Source: Paraburkholderia aromaticivorans (GTDB taxonomy: Bacteria; Pseudomonadota; Gammaproteobacteria; Burkholderiales; Burkholderiaceae). From it: a stretch of 64,000 nucleotides of DNA. Shown here in pieces: positions 54,791 through 63,650 of this stretch. How positions within the stretch are numbered: the stretch's first letter is position 1; each line of letters begins with the position of its first letter. The stretch spans positions 310,001 through 374,000 of the forward strand of contig NZ_CP051515.1 in assembly GCF_012689525.1 (NCBI RefSeq), given 5' to 3'. Both the position numbers and the translations under genes were made by a program. The notes under the pieces are model-generated. The model worked only from the letters and a program-made list of their open reading frames with translations. It was not told where the DNA came from and made no database searches.

Positions 54791-55708
54791 TCAGGCGTCC
54801 GCTTCTTCCCAAGGCGGCATTGGCTGCCACGCTTCGATCAACTCATCGATGAAAAGCCGCACCTTCGGCGTCAGATGCCGGCGCGTCGGATAGATCGCGC
54901 GAATCGGCAGCGCCTCCGCTGCGAACGATTGCAGCAGCGGTTGCAAGTGGCCCTGACGGATCTCGTTCGCAACCAGATAGTTGGGCAGATTGATGATGCC
55001 CACGCCATTCACCGCCGCGCCGATCAACGCCTCGGCGCTGTCCATCTTCAATCTGCCGCCGGTCTCCACCACCTGTTGCTCGACGCCCGCGAAGAGCCAC
55101 GGTTGCGGACGTCCCGCGCTGACGAATTGCAGGCACTCGTGATGCGCGAGATCGAGCGGCGAGGCGGGCACGCCGCGCTTCGCGAGATAAGCCGGCGAAG
55201 CACACGTGATCAGCTTTTGCGTCGCCACCGTGCGGGCGATGAGGCGCGAGTCCGGTTTCGGTTCGCCGACGCGGAGGGCGACGTCGATCCCCTCGTCGAC
55301 GAGATCGACGAAGCGGTCCGTGAAGCTGACCTCGGCGCTGACTGCGGGCCAGCGTTCGAGAAACGACGCGATGATCGGCAACACCTGGCGGTGACCGAGC
55401 GCAATCGGCAGGCTGATGCGCAACGAGCCGGCCGGCGTCGCGCTGCGCACCGCCATGGCCGTTTCGGTTTCTTCGAGGTCTTCGAGAATCTGCGTGCAGC
55501 GCGCGTAAAACACGGCGCCGTCGTCCGTGAGTCCCAGACTATGCGGCGTTCGATGCAGCAGGCGCACCTGCAAGCGCGCTTCGAGACGCGCAATGATCTT
55601 GCCGACCGCCGAGCGCGTGATACCGAGTTGCTGCCCCGCCGACGTGAAACTACCCGCCTTGACCACGGTGACGAAGGTCGCGATGTCGTTGATGTTGCCG
55701 AGCGCCAA
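54791..55708 (-). CDS. LysR-family transcriptional regulator
   Basis: A 305-residue LysR regulator of the AaeR/DmlR-like group, paralogous to those at 35 kb and 58.6 kb. HTH: IATFVTVVKAGSFTSAGQQL, then TRSAVGKIIARLEARLQVRL; effector domain: SFTDRFVDLVDEGIDVALRV. It is divergent from a DHA1-type exporter with a GGGGA-N7-TCCCC dyad between them, the same layout as at 35 kb. Effector unknown. Confidence 0.9.
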   Translation of the reverse strand: MALGNINDIATFVTVVKAGSFTSAGQQLGITRSAVGKIIARLEARLQVRLLHRTPHSLGLTDDGAVFYARCTQILEDLEETETAMAVRSATPAGSLRISLPIALGHRQVLPIIASFLERWPAVSAEVSFTDRFVDLVDEGIDVALRVGEPKPDSRLIARTVATQKLITCASPAYLAKRGVPASPLDLAHHECLQFVSAGRPQPWLFAGVEQQVVETGGRLKMDSAEALIGAAVNGVGIINLPNYLVANEIRQGHLQPLLQSFAAEALPIRAIYPTRRHLTPKVRLFIDELIEAWQPMPPWEEADA

Positions 55709-55802
55709 GTCGAGATTCTCCCAGCAGGTGTGTGCAATGTGGATGAGCGCGCGCGATCCGTCGCGCTCCGATGATATCGCGTCGCCCGTCTGTCGCGGTG
55801 AA

Positions 55803-55819
55803 GGGGAGCCACATTCCCC
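55803..55819. promoter_or_regulatory. GGGGA-N7-TCCCC dyad in the LysR/MFS divergent promoter
   Basis: Perfect five-base dyad around GCCACAT, 95 bases from the lysR start and 69 bases from the MFS start. It matches the site at 34999-35015 in both arms and spacing but not in the centre, which supports a shared operator for two related regulators. Confidence 0.55.
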
Positions 55820-55887
55820 ATCGATCCTCCTACTCTCCGTTCAGGACGCAATGCCCTCAATTTCAATGTCTGAATCGGAGAACATCC

Positions 55888-57156
55888 ATGGATGCCAATC
55901 AACTTGCCGGACCGTCCGCGAGACCGGCACTCGCTAGCGACGGCGCGCTCGACGCGCCGCTCATGCCAACAGGGGCGGCCGCCTCGCGCGGACCGTCGTG
56001 GGCCGCGGTTTTGTCCGTCGCGGTCGGCTCATTCGCCTTCGTCGCTACGGAATACATGCCGGTCGGCTTGTTGCCGCAGATCGCGCATGAACTCGGCGTC
56101 ACGCCCGGCACAGCGGGACTGATGGTGACGACGCCGGGCATCATCGCCGCGATCTCGGCGCCGGTGCTGCTGCTCGCCGCCGGCCGCATCAACCGCCGTT
56201 TGATCCTGTTGCTGCTGGCCGTGCTGCTGGTCGCATCGAACGTGATCTCGGCAATCGCGCCGAGCTTCGCCGTGATGCTGGTGGGCCGCGCGTTGCTGGG
56301 CGCGAGCCTCGGCGGCTTCTGGACCGTTGCGCTCGGTGCGTCGGGGCAACTCGTGCGCGAGGACCAGGCCGCCCGCGCCGGCGCGACGATTTTCATGGGC
56401 ATCACGCTGGCGACGGTGATCGGCGTGCCGCTCGGCACCTTGATCGCCGACCTGAGTTCGTGGCGCATGTCGTTCCTCGCGACTTCGGTGCTCGCGGCCG
56501 TCGCGCTGGCCGCGCAGGCAGTGTTCCTGCCGTCGCTGCCGCCCAAGGCAGCAATGCGTACGGACGACTTCCGCGCCATGCTGGCACGCTCGAACGTGCG
56601 CCGCAGTCTGTTGATGGTCGGGCTGCTGTTCGGCGCGCACTTCGCGGCCTATACGTACATCGCGCCGTTCCTCGAGCGCAATGCGGCGTTCGGTCCGTCG
56701 TGGATTACGGCCGTGCTGCTCGGTTTCGGCGTAGTCGGCTTCGCGGCGAATTTCGCTGTCTCGGCTTTAGTGACGCGCCACCTCAAGATCTCGCTGCTGA
56801 TGTTGGGCGCACTCATGGCGCTCACCCTGTTTGCCTTGCCGATGCTGCAGGTCTCGCGTGTGGGCGTGATCGCGGCGGTGATGGTGTGGGGCATCGCGTA
56901 CGGCGCGATCCCGCTGAGCCTGAGCATCTGGATGCAATGGACTTCGCCGGAGCGCCCTGAAGCGGGTTCGTCGATGTTCGTCAGCACCGTGCAGACCTCG
57001 ATCGCGCTCGGCTCGCTGGCTGGCGGCGCGGTGGTCGATCACCTCAGCATCGCCTCGACGATGCACTTCGGCGGCTTGCTCGCCGTGCTGAGCCTGCTCG
57101 TGATCATGACGTTCAGCACGCGTCACGCGAGCCTGAAGGATGTGCTCGACAAGTAG
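55888..57156 (+). CDS. MFS exporter, DHA1 (AraJ/YdhP-like) family
   Basis: A 422-residue twelve-helix drug/sugar efflux-type carrier. The start at 55888 (MDANQLAGPSARP) follows CGGAG by seven bases. Seen: VGSFAFVATEYMPVGLLPQI, ELGVTPGTAGLMVTTPGIIA, and the motif C-like GATIFMGITLATVIGVPLGT. Such carriers export arabinose-like sugars, purine analogues or drugs. It is divergent from a LysR regulator and followed by a cluster of hairpins. Confidence 0.9.
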   Translation: MDANQLAGPSARPALASDGALDAPLMPTGAAASRGPSWAAVLSVAVGSFAFVATEYMPVGLLPQIAHELGVTPGTAGLMVTTPGIIAAISAPVLLLAAGRINRRLILLLLAVLLVASNVISAIAPSFAVMLVGRALLGASLGGFWTVALGASGQLVREDQAARAGATIFMGITLATVIGVPLGTLIADLSSWRMSFLATSVLAAVALAAQAVFLPSLPPKAAMRTDDFRAMLARSNVRRSLLMVGLLFGAHFAAYTYIAPFLERNAAFGPSWITAVLLGFGVVGFAANFAVSALVTRHLKISLLMLGALMALTLFALPMLQVSRVGVIAAVMVWGIAYGAIPLSLSIWMQWTSPERPEAGSSMFVSTVQTSIALGSLAGGAVVDHLSIASTMHFGGLLAVLSLLVIMTFSTRHASLKDVLDK

Positions 57157-57210
57157 CCGGCACGCGGTTGAAACACAGTTGCCGCGCCATTCAAACAATC
57201 GGTGATGGGT

Positions 57211-57302
57211 GTGCAGTCCAGCCGGCGCAAGGGTTTCGGTGCATTGCGGACTGCACGCTCCGAAGTCTTCGGAGCGGCGGCCCGTTTTTCTGCACGGGCC
57301 GC
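57211..57302. repeat. Three consecutive perfect inverted repeats
   Basis: GTGCAGTCC/GGACTGCAC (57211-57219 with 57248-57256), then GCTCCGAA/TTCGGAGC (57257-57264 with 57268-57275), then GCGGCCCGT/ACGGGCCGC (57277-57285 with 57294-57302). They abut one another in the 232-base gap between the DHA1 exporter and the alkene reductase. A TTTTT run sits in the loop of the third. This is either a compact structured RNA or stacked termination/attenuation signals. Confidence 0.55.
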
Positions 57303-57309
57303 GCCTATA

Positions 57310-57320
57310 GATTGTCAATC
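57310..57320. promoter_or_regulatory. GATTG-T-CAATC dyad upstream of alkene reductase
   Basis: A short perfect dyad 69 bases ahead of the alkene reductase ATG, in the likely promoter region. It is a candidate operator for one of the nearby LysR or TetR regulators. Confidence 0.3.
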
Positions 57321-57388
57321 AACGCCAGACAGCGCCGCGAAGCGCTCGGCGGCAATCAATCACCGGATCAACTTGAAAAGAAAACATC

Positions 57389-58498
57389 ATGACCAAGCTC
57401 TTTACCTCCGTCAAAGTAGGACCTTATGAATTCGCGCATCGCGTCGTGCTCGCACCGCTGACGCGCATGCGTGCCGAAGACGGCGCACGCCCCGGCCGTC
57501 TGATGGCCGAGTATTACGCGCAGCGCACTTCCGCGGGCGCATTGCTGATCGGCGAGGCGGCCATTGCCGCTGCCGATGGCAACGGTTATCTCGGCGCCCC
57601 CGGCCTTTACGACGACAGCCAGATCGCCGGCTGGCGCGAAGTCACCGACGCGGTGCACGCGAAGGGCGGCAAGATCTTCCTGCAGCTGTATCACGCAGGC
57701 CGTCAGTCGAATGCCGAATTGCAGCCCGAAGGACGCCGGCCTGTGGGTCCGTCGGAAGTGCTGCATGGCGGCGTCGCTTATACGAAGGCCGGCTGGATTC
57801 CGAACACGCCGAACCGCGCGCTGGAGATCGACGAGATCACCGCGATCGTCGAGAGTTTCCGCACGGCGGCTGAACGTGGCGTGAGGGCGGGCTTCGACGG
57901 CGTCGAATTGCACGCGGCGAACGGCTATCTGTTCGACCAGTTCCTGCAGGACGGCAGCAACAAGCGCACGGATATCTATGGCGGTTCGTTCGCGAATCGC
58001 GCGCGCTTTCTGATGGAAGCCACGCGTGCGGTGATTTCCGTGTGGGGCAGCGACAAGGTCGCCGTGCGTCTCGGACCGAGCGGTTCGTGGGGCGATATGT
58101 CGGACAGCGATCCGGTCGGCCTCTTCACGTACGTTGCGGCTGAGTTGGCCAAGCTCGATCTCGCGTATCTGCATCTGATCGAGCCGCGCATCGCCGGCAA
58201 TGTCGAAGATGAAAGCCGCGACCCGAACCCGGTCGCCGCGCAGACGATCCGTAAGCACTACGCGGGGACGATCATCGCCGCGGGCGGCTTCAAGGGCGAT
58301 TCGGCGGAAGCGATTCTCGCCGACGGCGATGCCGATCTCGTCGCGTTCGGCCGCGATTTCATCGCCAATCCGGATTTGCCGGAACGGTTGCGCCGCAAGC
58401 TGCCGCTCAATACGTACGACCGGCCGACGTTCTTCGGCGGCACGGAAGTGGGTTACACGGACTATTCGCTTTACGAGGAAGAGACCGTGAGCGCGTAA
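57389..58498 (+). CDS. Alkene reductase, Old Yellow Enzyme family (NemA-like)
   Basis: A 369-residue FMN-dependent ene-reductase that reduces activated C=C bonds, maleimides or nitro compounds using NAD(P)H. Seen: VVLAPLTRMRAEDGARPG, QLYHAGRQSN, the substrate-binding HAANGYLFDQF (His-x-x-Asn), SNKRTDIYGGSFANRARFL and the FMN phosphate loop IIAAGGF with VAFGRDFIANPDLPERL. Length is normal. It is a single-gene unit with hairpins before it and a strong terminator after it. A TetR with a NemR-like core lies 1.7 kb downstream and may be linked. Confidence 0.95.
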   Translation: MTKLFTSVKVGPYEFAHRVVLAPLTRMRAEDGARPGRLMAEYYAQRTSAGALLIGEAAIAAADGNGYLGAPGLYDDSQIAGWREVTDAVHAKGGKIFLQLYHAGRQSNAELQPEGRRPVGPSEVLHGGVAYTKAGWIPNTPNRALEIDEITAIVESFRTAAERGVRAGFDGVELHAANGYLFDQFLQDGSNKRTDIYGGSFANRARFLMEATRAVISVWGSDKVAVRLGPSGSWGDMSDSDPVGLFTYVAAELAKLDLAYLHLIEPRIAGNVEDESRDPNPVAAQTIRKHYAGTIIAAGGFKGDSAEAILADGDADLVAFGRDFIANPDLPERLRRKLPLNTYDRPTFFGGTEVGYTDYSLYEEETVSA

Positions 58499-58531
58499 GC
58501 TCGTCGATGGTCGATGCGGGTGTTGTGAAAG

Positions 58532-58573
58532 CCGGCGTGTTCGGTGTGTGTTGCTGAGTACGCCGGTTTTTTT
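58532..58573 (+). terminator. Rho-independent terminator after alkene reductase
   Basis: CCGGCGT (58532-58538) pairs with ACGCCGG (58560-58566), followed directly by seven T residues. The loop is long (21 bases) but the T tract and position support termination. Confidence 0.75.
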
Positions 58574-58620
58574 CGTGAGATGCGATGCACGCTGACAAGT
58601 CCTGAGCGCCGATAGTCCAC

Positions 58621-59637
58621 TCAAACGCGCCCAGCGGCACGCGCCGCCGCAGCGGAAACAGGAAACAGATGCTCGCTCAGATAATCGACGAAGACTCGCG
58701 CTTTAGGCGAGATCTGGCGCCCGGACGGCCACAGCGCGCGAAACACAGTGGGCGTATCCGTGTACGGCTGCAACACGGCGACCAGCGAGCCCCGCGCGAG
58801 CTGGGCGCGTATCGTGAAGTCAGGCACGCAGGCGAGGCCCAGGTCCTGTTCGGCAAGCATCGTCAGAGGCTCGACGGCAGTCGCGATGGCCATGGTCGGA
58901 AGGTCGATGTTCAGCATCTCGCCGTCGCGGATCAAGGGCCAGCGGCGCAATTTGTTGGTGGTCGGGAAACGATGTTGCAAGCACGCGTGCTCACGCAGTT
59001 GCTCGGGTTCGCTGGGCACGCCGCGCTGCGCGAAGTAGGCCGGCGAGCCGACGATCACATGCCGGTACGTGCCCATCGTTCGCGTGACGAGCGTGGAGTC
59101 GATCGCATCGCCGGTGCGCGTCACGACGTCGAACCCTTCCTCGATCACGTCGACCATGCGGTCCGAGAAGTCGATATCGAGCACGATGTCCGGGTACGTC
59201 TTCATGAAAGCGGCGATTACCGGCATCATCAACGTGCTCACCATCGGCATGCTGACGCGCAGCAGTCCGCGTGGCGCGGAATGCGCGAGCGCCAGTTCGG
59301 TCTCGGCCGCTTCGATTTCTCCAATGATGCGCTGGCAGCGAGTCAGAAAGGTCGCGCCCTCGGGCGTCAACGCGATGCTGCGGGTGCTGCGGTGAAAGAG
59401 CCGTACGCCGAGCCGTCCTTCGAGCCGCGAGATCGCCTTGCCGACCGCCGACGACGAAATGCCCAACTGGCGCCCCGCTTCAGTGAAGCTGCGGGTTTCG
59501 GCGGCGCGCACGAACACGTTGAGCGAGCCGAAGCGGTCCATCGCGCCGGGCGTTGCGCCGTTCTCGGCAGGAGTCGCTAACGCCGTCGAGCGCGTCGTGG
59601 CTGCGGCAGCACGGCCTGCATGCTTGGGCGGCGTCAT
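58621..59637 (-). CDS. LysR-family transcriptional regulator
   Basis: A 338-residue LysR regulator with an N-terminal extension of about 32 residues before the HTH (LNVFVRAAETRSFTEAGRQL, then GISSSAVGKAISRLEGRLGV). The long start at 59637 is supported by AAGGAG six bases upstream. Effector block: DFSDRMVDVIEEGFDVVTRT. Third AaeR/DmlR-like paralogue in this window. It starts 14 bases after the TetR stop and reads in the same direction, so it may be the last gene of the SDR-oxidoreductase-TetR chain. Confidence 0.9.
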   Translation of the reverse strand: MTPPKHAGRAAAATTRSTALATPAENGATPGAMDRFGSLNVFVRAAETRSFTEAGRQLGISSSAVGKAISRLEGRLGVRLFHRSTRSIALTPEGATFLTRCQRIIGEIEAAETELALAHSAPRGLLRVSMPMVSTLMMPVIAAFMKTYPDIVLDIDFSDRMVDVIEEGFDVVTRTGDAIDSTLVTRTMGTYRHVIVGSPAYFAQRGVPSEPEQLREHACLQHRFPTTNKLRRWPLIRDGEMLNIDLPTMAIATAVEPLTMLAEQDLGLACVPDFTIRAQLARGSLVAVLQPYTDTPTVFRALWPSGRQISPKARVFVDYLSEHLFPVSAAAARAAGRV

Positions 59638-59650
59638 CGGGAGCTCCTTG

Positions 59651-60235
59651 TCAGGCCCGCTGCAAAACGCTGGAAAACAGCACTTCCTTCAGATTGACGA
59701 CCGGCGCCGGATCGCGCTGCGCTTTGGCGAGCAGAAACGCGCCTTGCATCGACGATACGATGAACGTGGCGAGTTGCTCGCAGTTCGTGCCGGCTCGCAC
59801 CTCGCGCGCCGCGACGGCGGCCTGCAGGCAATATAGAACGGACTTTTCGGTTTCGGCGAAGATCGCATTGATCCGCGCGCGGATCGCTTCGCTGTCGCTC
59901 GAGTCGGCGGCGAAGTTGCCCAGCAGGCAGCCATTGCGCGAATCGTTCTGGCTGATGAGCCGGATATGGACGTCGATGTACTTGCCGAGCCGGAACAACG
60001 GTTTCAGTTCGTCGTTGAGCAGCGTCTCGCGCATCTCGCCGCGCGCCCGCTCGAAATACAGTTCGATCACTTCGAGGCCGAAGGCTTCCTTCGACGTGAA
60101 GTGGTTCGTGAACGAGCCATGCGGTACGCCCGCCGCCTTGACGATGTCCCGCACGCTCGCCCCGTTGAAGCCGAATTCGTGGATGACGCGCATGCCTTCG
60201 GCGATCAGCGTGTCTTTGTGTGAAGGTTTCGGCAT
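59651..60235 (-). CDS. TetR-family regulator (NemR/AcuR-like)
   Basis: A 194-residue TetR repressor from ATG 60235 (MPKPSHKDTLIAEGMRVI). HTH: GASVRDIVKAAGVPHGSFTN with HFTSKEAFGLEVIELYF. The ligand domain contains SRNGCLLGNFAAD, where the Cys sits in the same motif as the redox-sensing region of NemR (GCL). This suggests sensing of reactive electrophiles, but that is inference. Co-directional with the upstream Gfo/Idh/MocA oxidoreductase (78-base gap) and the downstream LysR. Confidence 0.88.
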   Translation of the reverse strand: MPKPSHKDTLIAEGMRVIHEFGFNGASVRDIVKAAGVPHGSFTNHFTSKEAFGLEVIELYFERARGEMRETLLNDELKPLFRLGKYIDVHIRLISQNDSRNGCLLGNFAADSSDSEAIRARINAIFAETEKSVLYCLQAAVAAREVRAGTNCEQLATFIVSSMQGAFLLAKAQRDPAPVVNLKEVLFSSVLQRA

Positions 60236-60313
60236 GGTCGGAAGTTCTCTGGCAATACAGGCGCCCCGCATTGTGTCATGCACAAGTGCGGGGCGCTTGC
60301 TGGGTGGGCCGCT

Positions 60314-61435
60314 TCAGTCGAGTTCGATGTGGCGGCCGCTGTCCGATGATTCTACGGCGGCGTCGAGCAGCTTGTGCAGACGCACCGCGTGCTCGAACGT
60401 CGGCGCGGTGTGGCTGCCGGTGTGGACGTCGTCGGCAAAGGCTGTGTACAGCTGGGCGAGTTCCAGCACCGCTGACGGCAAGTCGGACGGCGGCAGCCGG
60501 TCGTACGACGCGGGCACTGGCAGCGTCGCGAGCTGCAGGTTGTCACCGTGTGCGCCTTCGATCACGTAGTCGTCGCCGACATTGCCGAACGCCGAGCGGT
60601 TGGTGATGCGCAGATCGCCCTCCGTACCCGTGATGTCGATCTGCACGCCCGAGCCGTTGCGCTTGCCGCCTTCGATATGCACCGACAGCACCGCGCCATC
60701 CGCGAGGCGACCGGCGAGAACGAGTTGATCGGGCGTGGTGGTCGGCATGACTTCGCCGGTCTCCGCGATCGTCACCTGCTCGAACTGATTGACGCTCAGC
60801 GCGGCGATGCTGTGCGGCCAACCCGTCGCTTCGAACAGCATGTCGAGGAAGTGGCCGGCGTAGATTGCGATCACGCTTGAGAAGTTTTCCGGCGGCACGG
60901 TCCAGCGCAGCGACTGCGACCGCAGCGCCTGGAAGTAATTCATGCTCACGTGAATGCGCACCGAGCGCAGCTTGCCGACATAGCCTTGCGCGAGCAGATC
61001 GCGCACGTAGCGGTTATGCGGCGCGAGCCGCCGTTGCAGCCCGACCACGTGGCGCACATTGGCCTCGCGTGCGAGATCGATCAATTCCTGCGAGGTGGCG
61101 ACGCTCGGCGTCAGCGGCCATTCGCAATAGACGTCCTTGCCGGCCGCGATCGCGGCGCGCACGCCTTCGGCGTGCTGCGGCGCCGTTGTCAGCACGATGA
61201 CCAGATCGACTTCGGGATGCTTGACCAGTTCATCGAGGGAATCGACCACGTATTTAAAGCCGTAGCGTTCGGCGACGCCTTGCGCTGCTTCGCGGCGCTG
61301 GCTGAACACGGCAGTCAGTTCGTATTGGGGCAACAGGCTCAGCACGCGCACGTGCCCGTGTTGCGCCCAGTTGCCGACGCCGACGATACCGACGCGAATC
61401 GGTGCGACGCTGGATACTGCGGAATTTTCAGTCAT
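60314..61435 (-). CDS. Gfo/Idh/MocA-family oxidoreductase
   Basis: A 373-residue NAD(P)-dependent dehydrogenase of the Gfo/Idh/MocA family acting on sugars, inositols or related polyols. Start 61435 (MTENSAVSSVAP) with AGGTG upstream. Rossmann loop: GIVGVGNWAQHGHVRVL; the EKP-like site appears as YCEWPLTPSVATSQEL; the second domain begins RRLAPHNRYVRDLLAQGYVG. Substrate unknown. It follows the SDR gene by 80 bases in the same direction. Confidence 0.9.
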   Translation of the reverse strand: MTENSAVSSVAPIRVGIVGVGNWAQHGHVRVLSLLPQYELTAVFSQRREAAQGVAERYGFKYVVDSLDELVKHPEVDLVIVLTTAPQHAEGVRAAIAAGKDVYCEWPLTPSVATSQELIDLAREANVRHVVGLQRRLAPHNRYVRDLLAQGYVGKLRSVRIHVSMNYFQALRSQSLRWTVPPENFSSVIAIYAGHFLDMLFEATGWPHSIAALSVNQFEQVTIAETGEVMPTTTPDQLVLAGRLADGAVLSVHIEGGKRNGSGVQIDITGTEGDLRITNRSAFGNVGDDYVIEGAHGDNLQLATLPVPASYDRLPPSDLPSAVLELAQLYTAFADDVHTGSHTAPTFEHAVRLHKLLDAAVESSDSGRHIELD

Positions 61436-61515
61436 GGGAACACCTGCGCGATGGCGCGCAACGGAGCCGGCCGGAAACGCGACACCTGTTTTCGGCCGGC
61501 TCAAACAACAATGGA

Positions 61516-62262
61516 TTAGACGCCGGCGAACAGGTCGTTGAACTGCGTGACAAACGCGGCTTCGTTCGGGCCGGGGTTGTTACGCAACGGACGGGCGACT
61601 TCGACGATGGCTTCGTCAGCATCCGTGCCGAGTTCATGCATGGTTTGCTCGATGAACGGCGCAAGCGGCATGGCGCGCGGTTCGTTCTTGCTGTCGAGCA
61701 AGTCGGTTTGCACCCACGGCGGCGCGATTTCGACGACGCGCACCGACGTGTCCTTCAGCTTGTAGCGCAGCGATTGCGTGTACGAATGGATCGCGGCCTT
61801 GGTTGACGAGTAGACGCCGGAGATCGCCATCGGCACGAAGCCGAGTACCGACGACACGTTGACGATGGTCGCGTCACCCTGTTGCTTCAGATGCTCGACG
61901 AGCGCGCCCGTCAGGCGGATCGGGCCCATCAGATTGGTGGTGAGCGTGGAGACGATCAGCGCGTCGTCGACCGGTTTGCTGAGGTCGTCGATCTGCATGA
62001 TGCCGGCGTTGTTGATCAGGACGTTCAGCGACGGGTACTGCGCGATCAGTTGCTGTGAGACCGAGGCGATGCTGTGCGGGTCCGTGATATCCAGTTCGAC
62101 CGACTGCATGCCGGGGTTGGCGGCAATCGTTTCTTCCAGATTCGCCTTGCGGCGGCCGGCGATGATGACCTGATTGCCGAGTTGGTGGAACGCTTCAGCG
62201 AGTCCGCGACCGATGCCCGAGCCGCCGCCGGTGATGAGAATAGTGTTGCCTGTGAGCTTCAT
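61516..62262 (-). CDS. Short-chain dehydrogenase/reductase (DltE-like)
   Basis: A 248-residue classical SDR. Cofactor loop TGGGSGIG (residues 11-18), LINNAGIMQ, catalytic Ser in VNVSSVLGFVP and the Tyr/Lys pair in YSSTKAA; the product site PPWVQTDLL follows. The extended C-terminus fits the DltE/YbbO-like subgroup. First gene of a leftward chain (SDR, Gfo/Idh/MocA, TetR, LysR). Upstream, 62263-62517 is non-coding and carries a TAGACC half-site at 62391-62396, which resembles a NemR half-operator but is unproven. Confidence 0.92.
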   Translation of the reverse strand: MKLTGNTILITGGGSGIGRGLAEAFHQLGNQVIIAGRRKANLEETIAANPGMQSVELDITDPHSIASVSQQLIAQYPSLNVLINNAGIMQIDDLSKPVDDALIVSTLTTNLMGPIRLTGALVEHLKQQGDATIVNVSSVLGFVPMAISGVYSSTKAAIHSYTQSLRYKLKDTSVRVVEIAPPWVQTDLLDSKNEPRAMPLAPFIEQTMHELGTDADEAIVEVARPLRNNPGPNEAAFVTQFNDLFAGV

Positions 62263-62517
62263 GATGGGTTTCTCAAAGTGGATTCAAGGTCCGCGTTGTC
62301 GTCGGGGTTGGACAGCAACACGCGATGGGAGGAATATGGACGAACGTATTAAACCAATCAAGCGGCTCGACATGAATGCACTATTCCACTTAGACCAACA
62401 ATGTTAGGGAGGCGGACAGTGCTGCGGCCGCGCCTTTCCATCCGGTTGGTATCTGAACCAGTACGGTTGTATTTTTTTGTCAGAGGGAAGGCGGCCCGCC
62501 GTCAGCTTACTGGCGAA

Positions 62518-63228
62518 TCAGTCGCTCGCTTTGCTCAACTCGTGGGCGCGGCGCAGCCGTTCGCGGCTGTTGCTCAGGTGCATGCGCATGGCGGCGCGCG
62601 CGTCGTCCGGGTCTTGCCGCTCGATCGCGCGATAGATCATCTGATGCTCGCTGAGCACGTTGCGCAAATGCTCGATATGGTCGAGTTCCGCGATCTCCGC
62701 GGAGCCGAGCCGCGTGCGAGGACTCACCGCGCGGCCGAGCTGGCTGAGCACGTCGAAGAAATAGCGATTGCCGCTCGCTCGAGCGATCTGCAAATGAAAC
62801 TCGATGTCGTGCGCGAGCGTGTCGGTGCTGCCGCGCTCGAGTTCGGACTCGAAACGCTCCAGCGCGCCGCGGATCTGCTTGAGGTTCTGGTCGGTGCGCC
62901 GTGCCGCGGCGAGTGCGGCGGAGGCGGCCTCGACGTCGATACGGAATTCGATGATCGCCATCACGTCCAGCATGCTGGAGAGGTCGGCGCCGGGCAACTG
63001 CATGGATTTTTCAGTGGCTGGCGCCAGCACGAAGGTGCCGATGCCGTGACGCGTCTCGACCACCTTGGCTGCCTGCAGGCGCGAAATCGCCTCGCGCACC
63101 ACGGAGCGGCTCACCGACAGTTGCTTCATCATCGCGACTTCGGTGGGAATGCGGTCACCCGGCCTCAGGGTGCCGCGGCGGATTTCATCGGAAAGGGTGG
63201 CCACCACCTTCTCAGTTAGGCTGCTCAT
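62518..63228 (-). CDS. GntR-family regulator, FadR subgroup
   Basis: A 236-residue FadR-type GntR regulator: winged helix SLTEKVVATLSDEIRRGTLR, PGDRIPTEVAMMKQLSVSRS and VVREAISRLQAAKVVETRHG, then the helical FCD domain with MAIIEFRIDVEAASAALA, LAHDIEFHLQIARASGN and EHLRNVLSEHQMIYRAIERQ (His metal ligands). ATG 63228 is preferred over a GTG at 63264; neither has a good Shine-Dalgarno. Divergent from the MFS importer at the window end, whose promoter region holds two ATCAGAC-containing dyads. Members respond to sugar acids or carboxylic acids. Confidence 0.88.
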   Translation of the reverse strand: MSSLTEKVVATLSDEIRRGTLRPGDRIPTEVAMMKQLSVSRSVVREAISRLQAAKVVETRHGIGTFVLAPATEKSMQLPGADLSSMLDVMAIIEFRIDVEAASAALAAARRTDQNLKQIRGALERFESELERGSTDTLAHDIEFHLQIARASGNRYFFDVLSQLGRAVSPRTRLGSAEIAELDHIEHLRNVLSEHQMIYRAIERQDPDDARAAMRMHLSNSRERLRRAHELSKASD

Positions 63229-63415
63229 TTCTGTGGCTGGTTGATTGTTCGGCTGGAAATGCACACGTTGCGCGTGCGAATTGTGGCGTGTGACGCCTCG
63301 GTATAGCCATCATAGCGTCTGTCCGGCCTGGAACGATTTGATTCTCGCGTTCTGGATGGATTGCGGGGATGCGGTTCGGTTCCGGCGTGTAAGCCAGAAA
63401 GCACAGTAATTTCTG

Positions 63416-63432
63416 AAGACATCAGACGTCTT
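63416..63432. promoter_or_regulatory. Candidate FadR/GntR operator 1
   Basis: AAGAC-ATCAGAC-GTCTT, a five-base dyad with a seven-base centre, in the 420-base gap between the GntR gene and the MFS importer. It shares ATCAGAC with the second site at 63545-63556. Confidence 0.45.
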
Positions 63433-63544
63433 ATTTAATTCGCCTTTCATTTTGATAAACGTGGCGCCCCGCTTTGGAGCCTCTTCGTAGGCGCGACTGC
63501 AGGGTAAACACGGCATTGGAAGCCGGTGTAGAAACACGGTAGAC

Positions 63545-63556
63545 TGTCATCAGACA
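63545..63556. promoter_or_regulatory. Candidate FadR/GntR operator 2
   Basis: TGTC-ATCA-GACA, a short dyad about 95 bases ahead of the MFS start and close to where its promoter should lie. Repression by the divergent GntR regulator is inferred. Confidence 0.45.
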
Positions 63557-63650
63557 ACGTATCACACGTTTCGGGCCGCGAATCAGCGTGCCTGAACGCG
63601 CCGCGTTGCGTTCGATCAGGCTGCCTGAGCGGCCGAAACTGGAGAACATC

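Noticed and set aside
57157..57388. Known riboswitch class (for example FMN) ahead of the alkene reductase
   Set aside because: The hairpins are simple perfect inverted repeats; I could not fit the conserved loop sequences of a known riboswitch.
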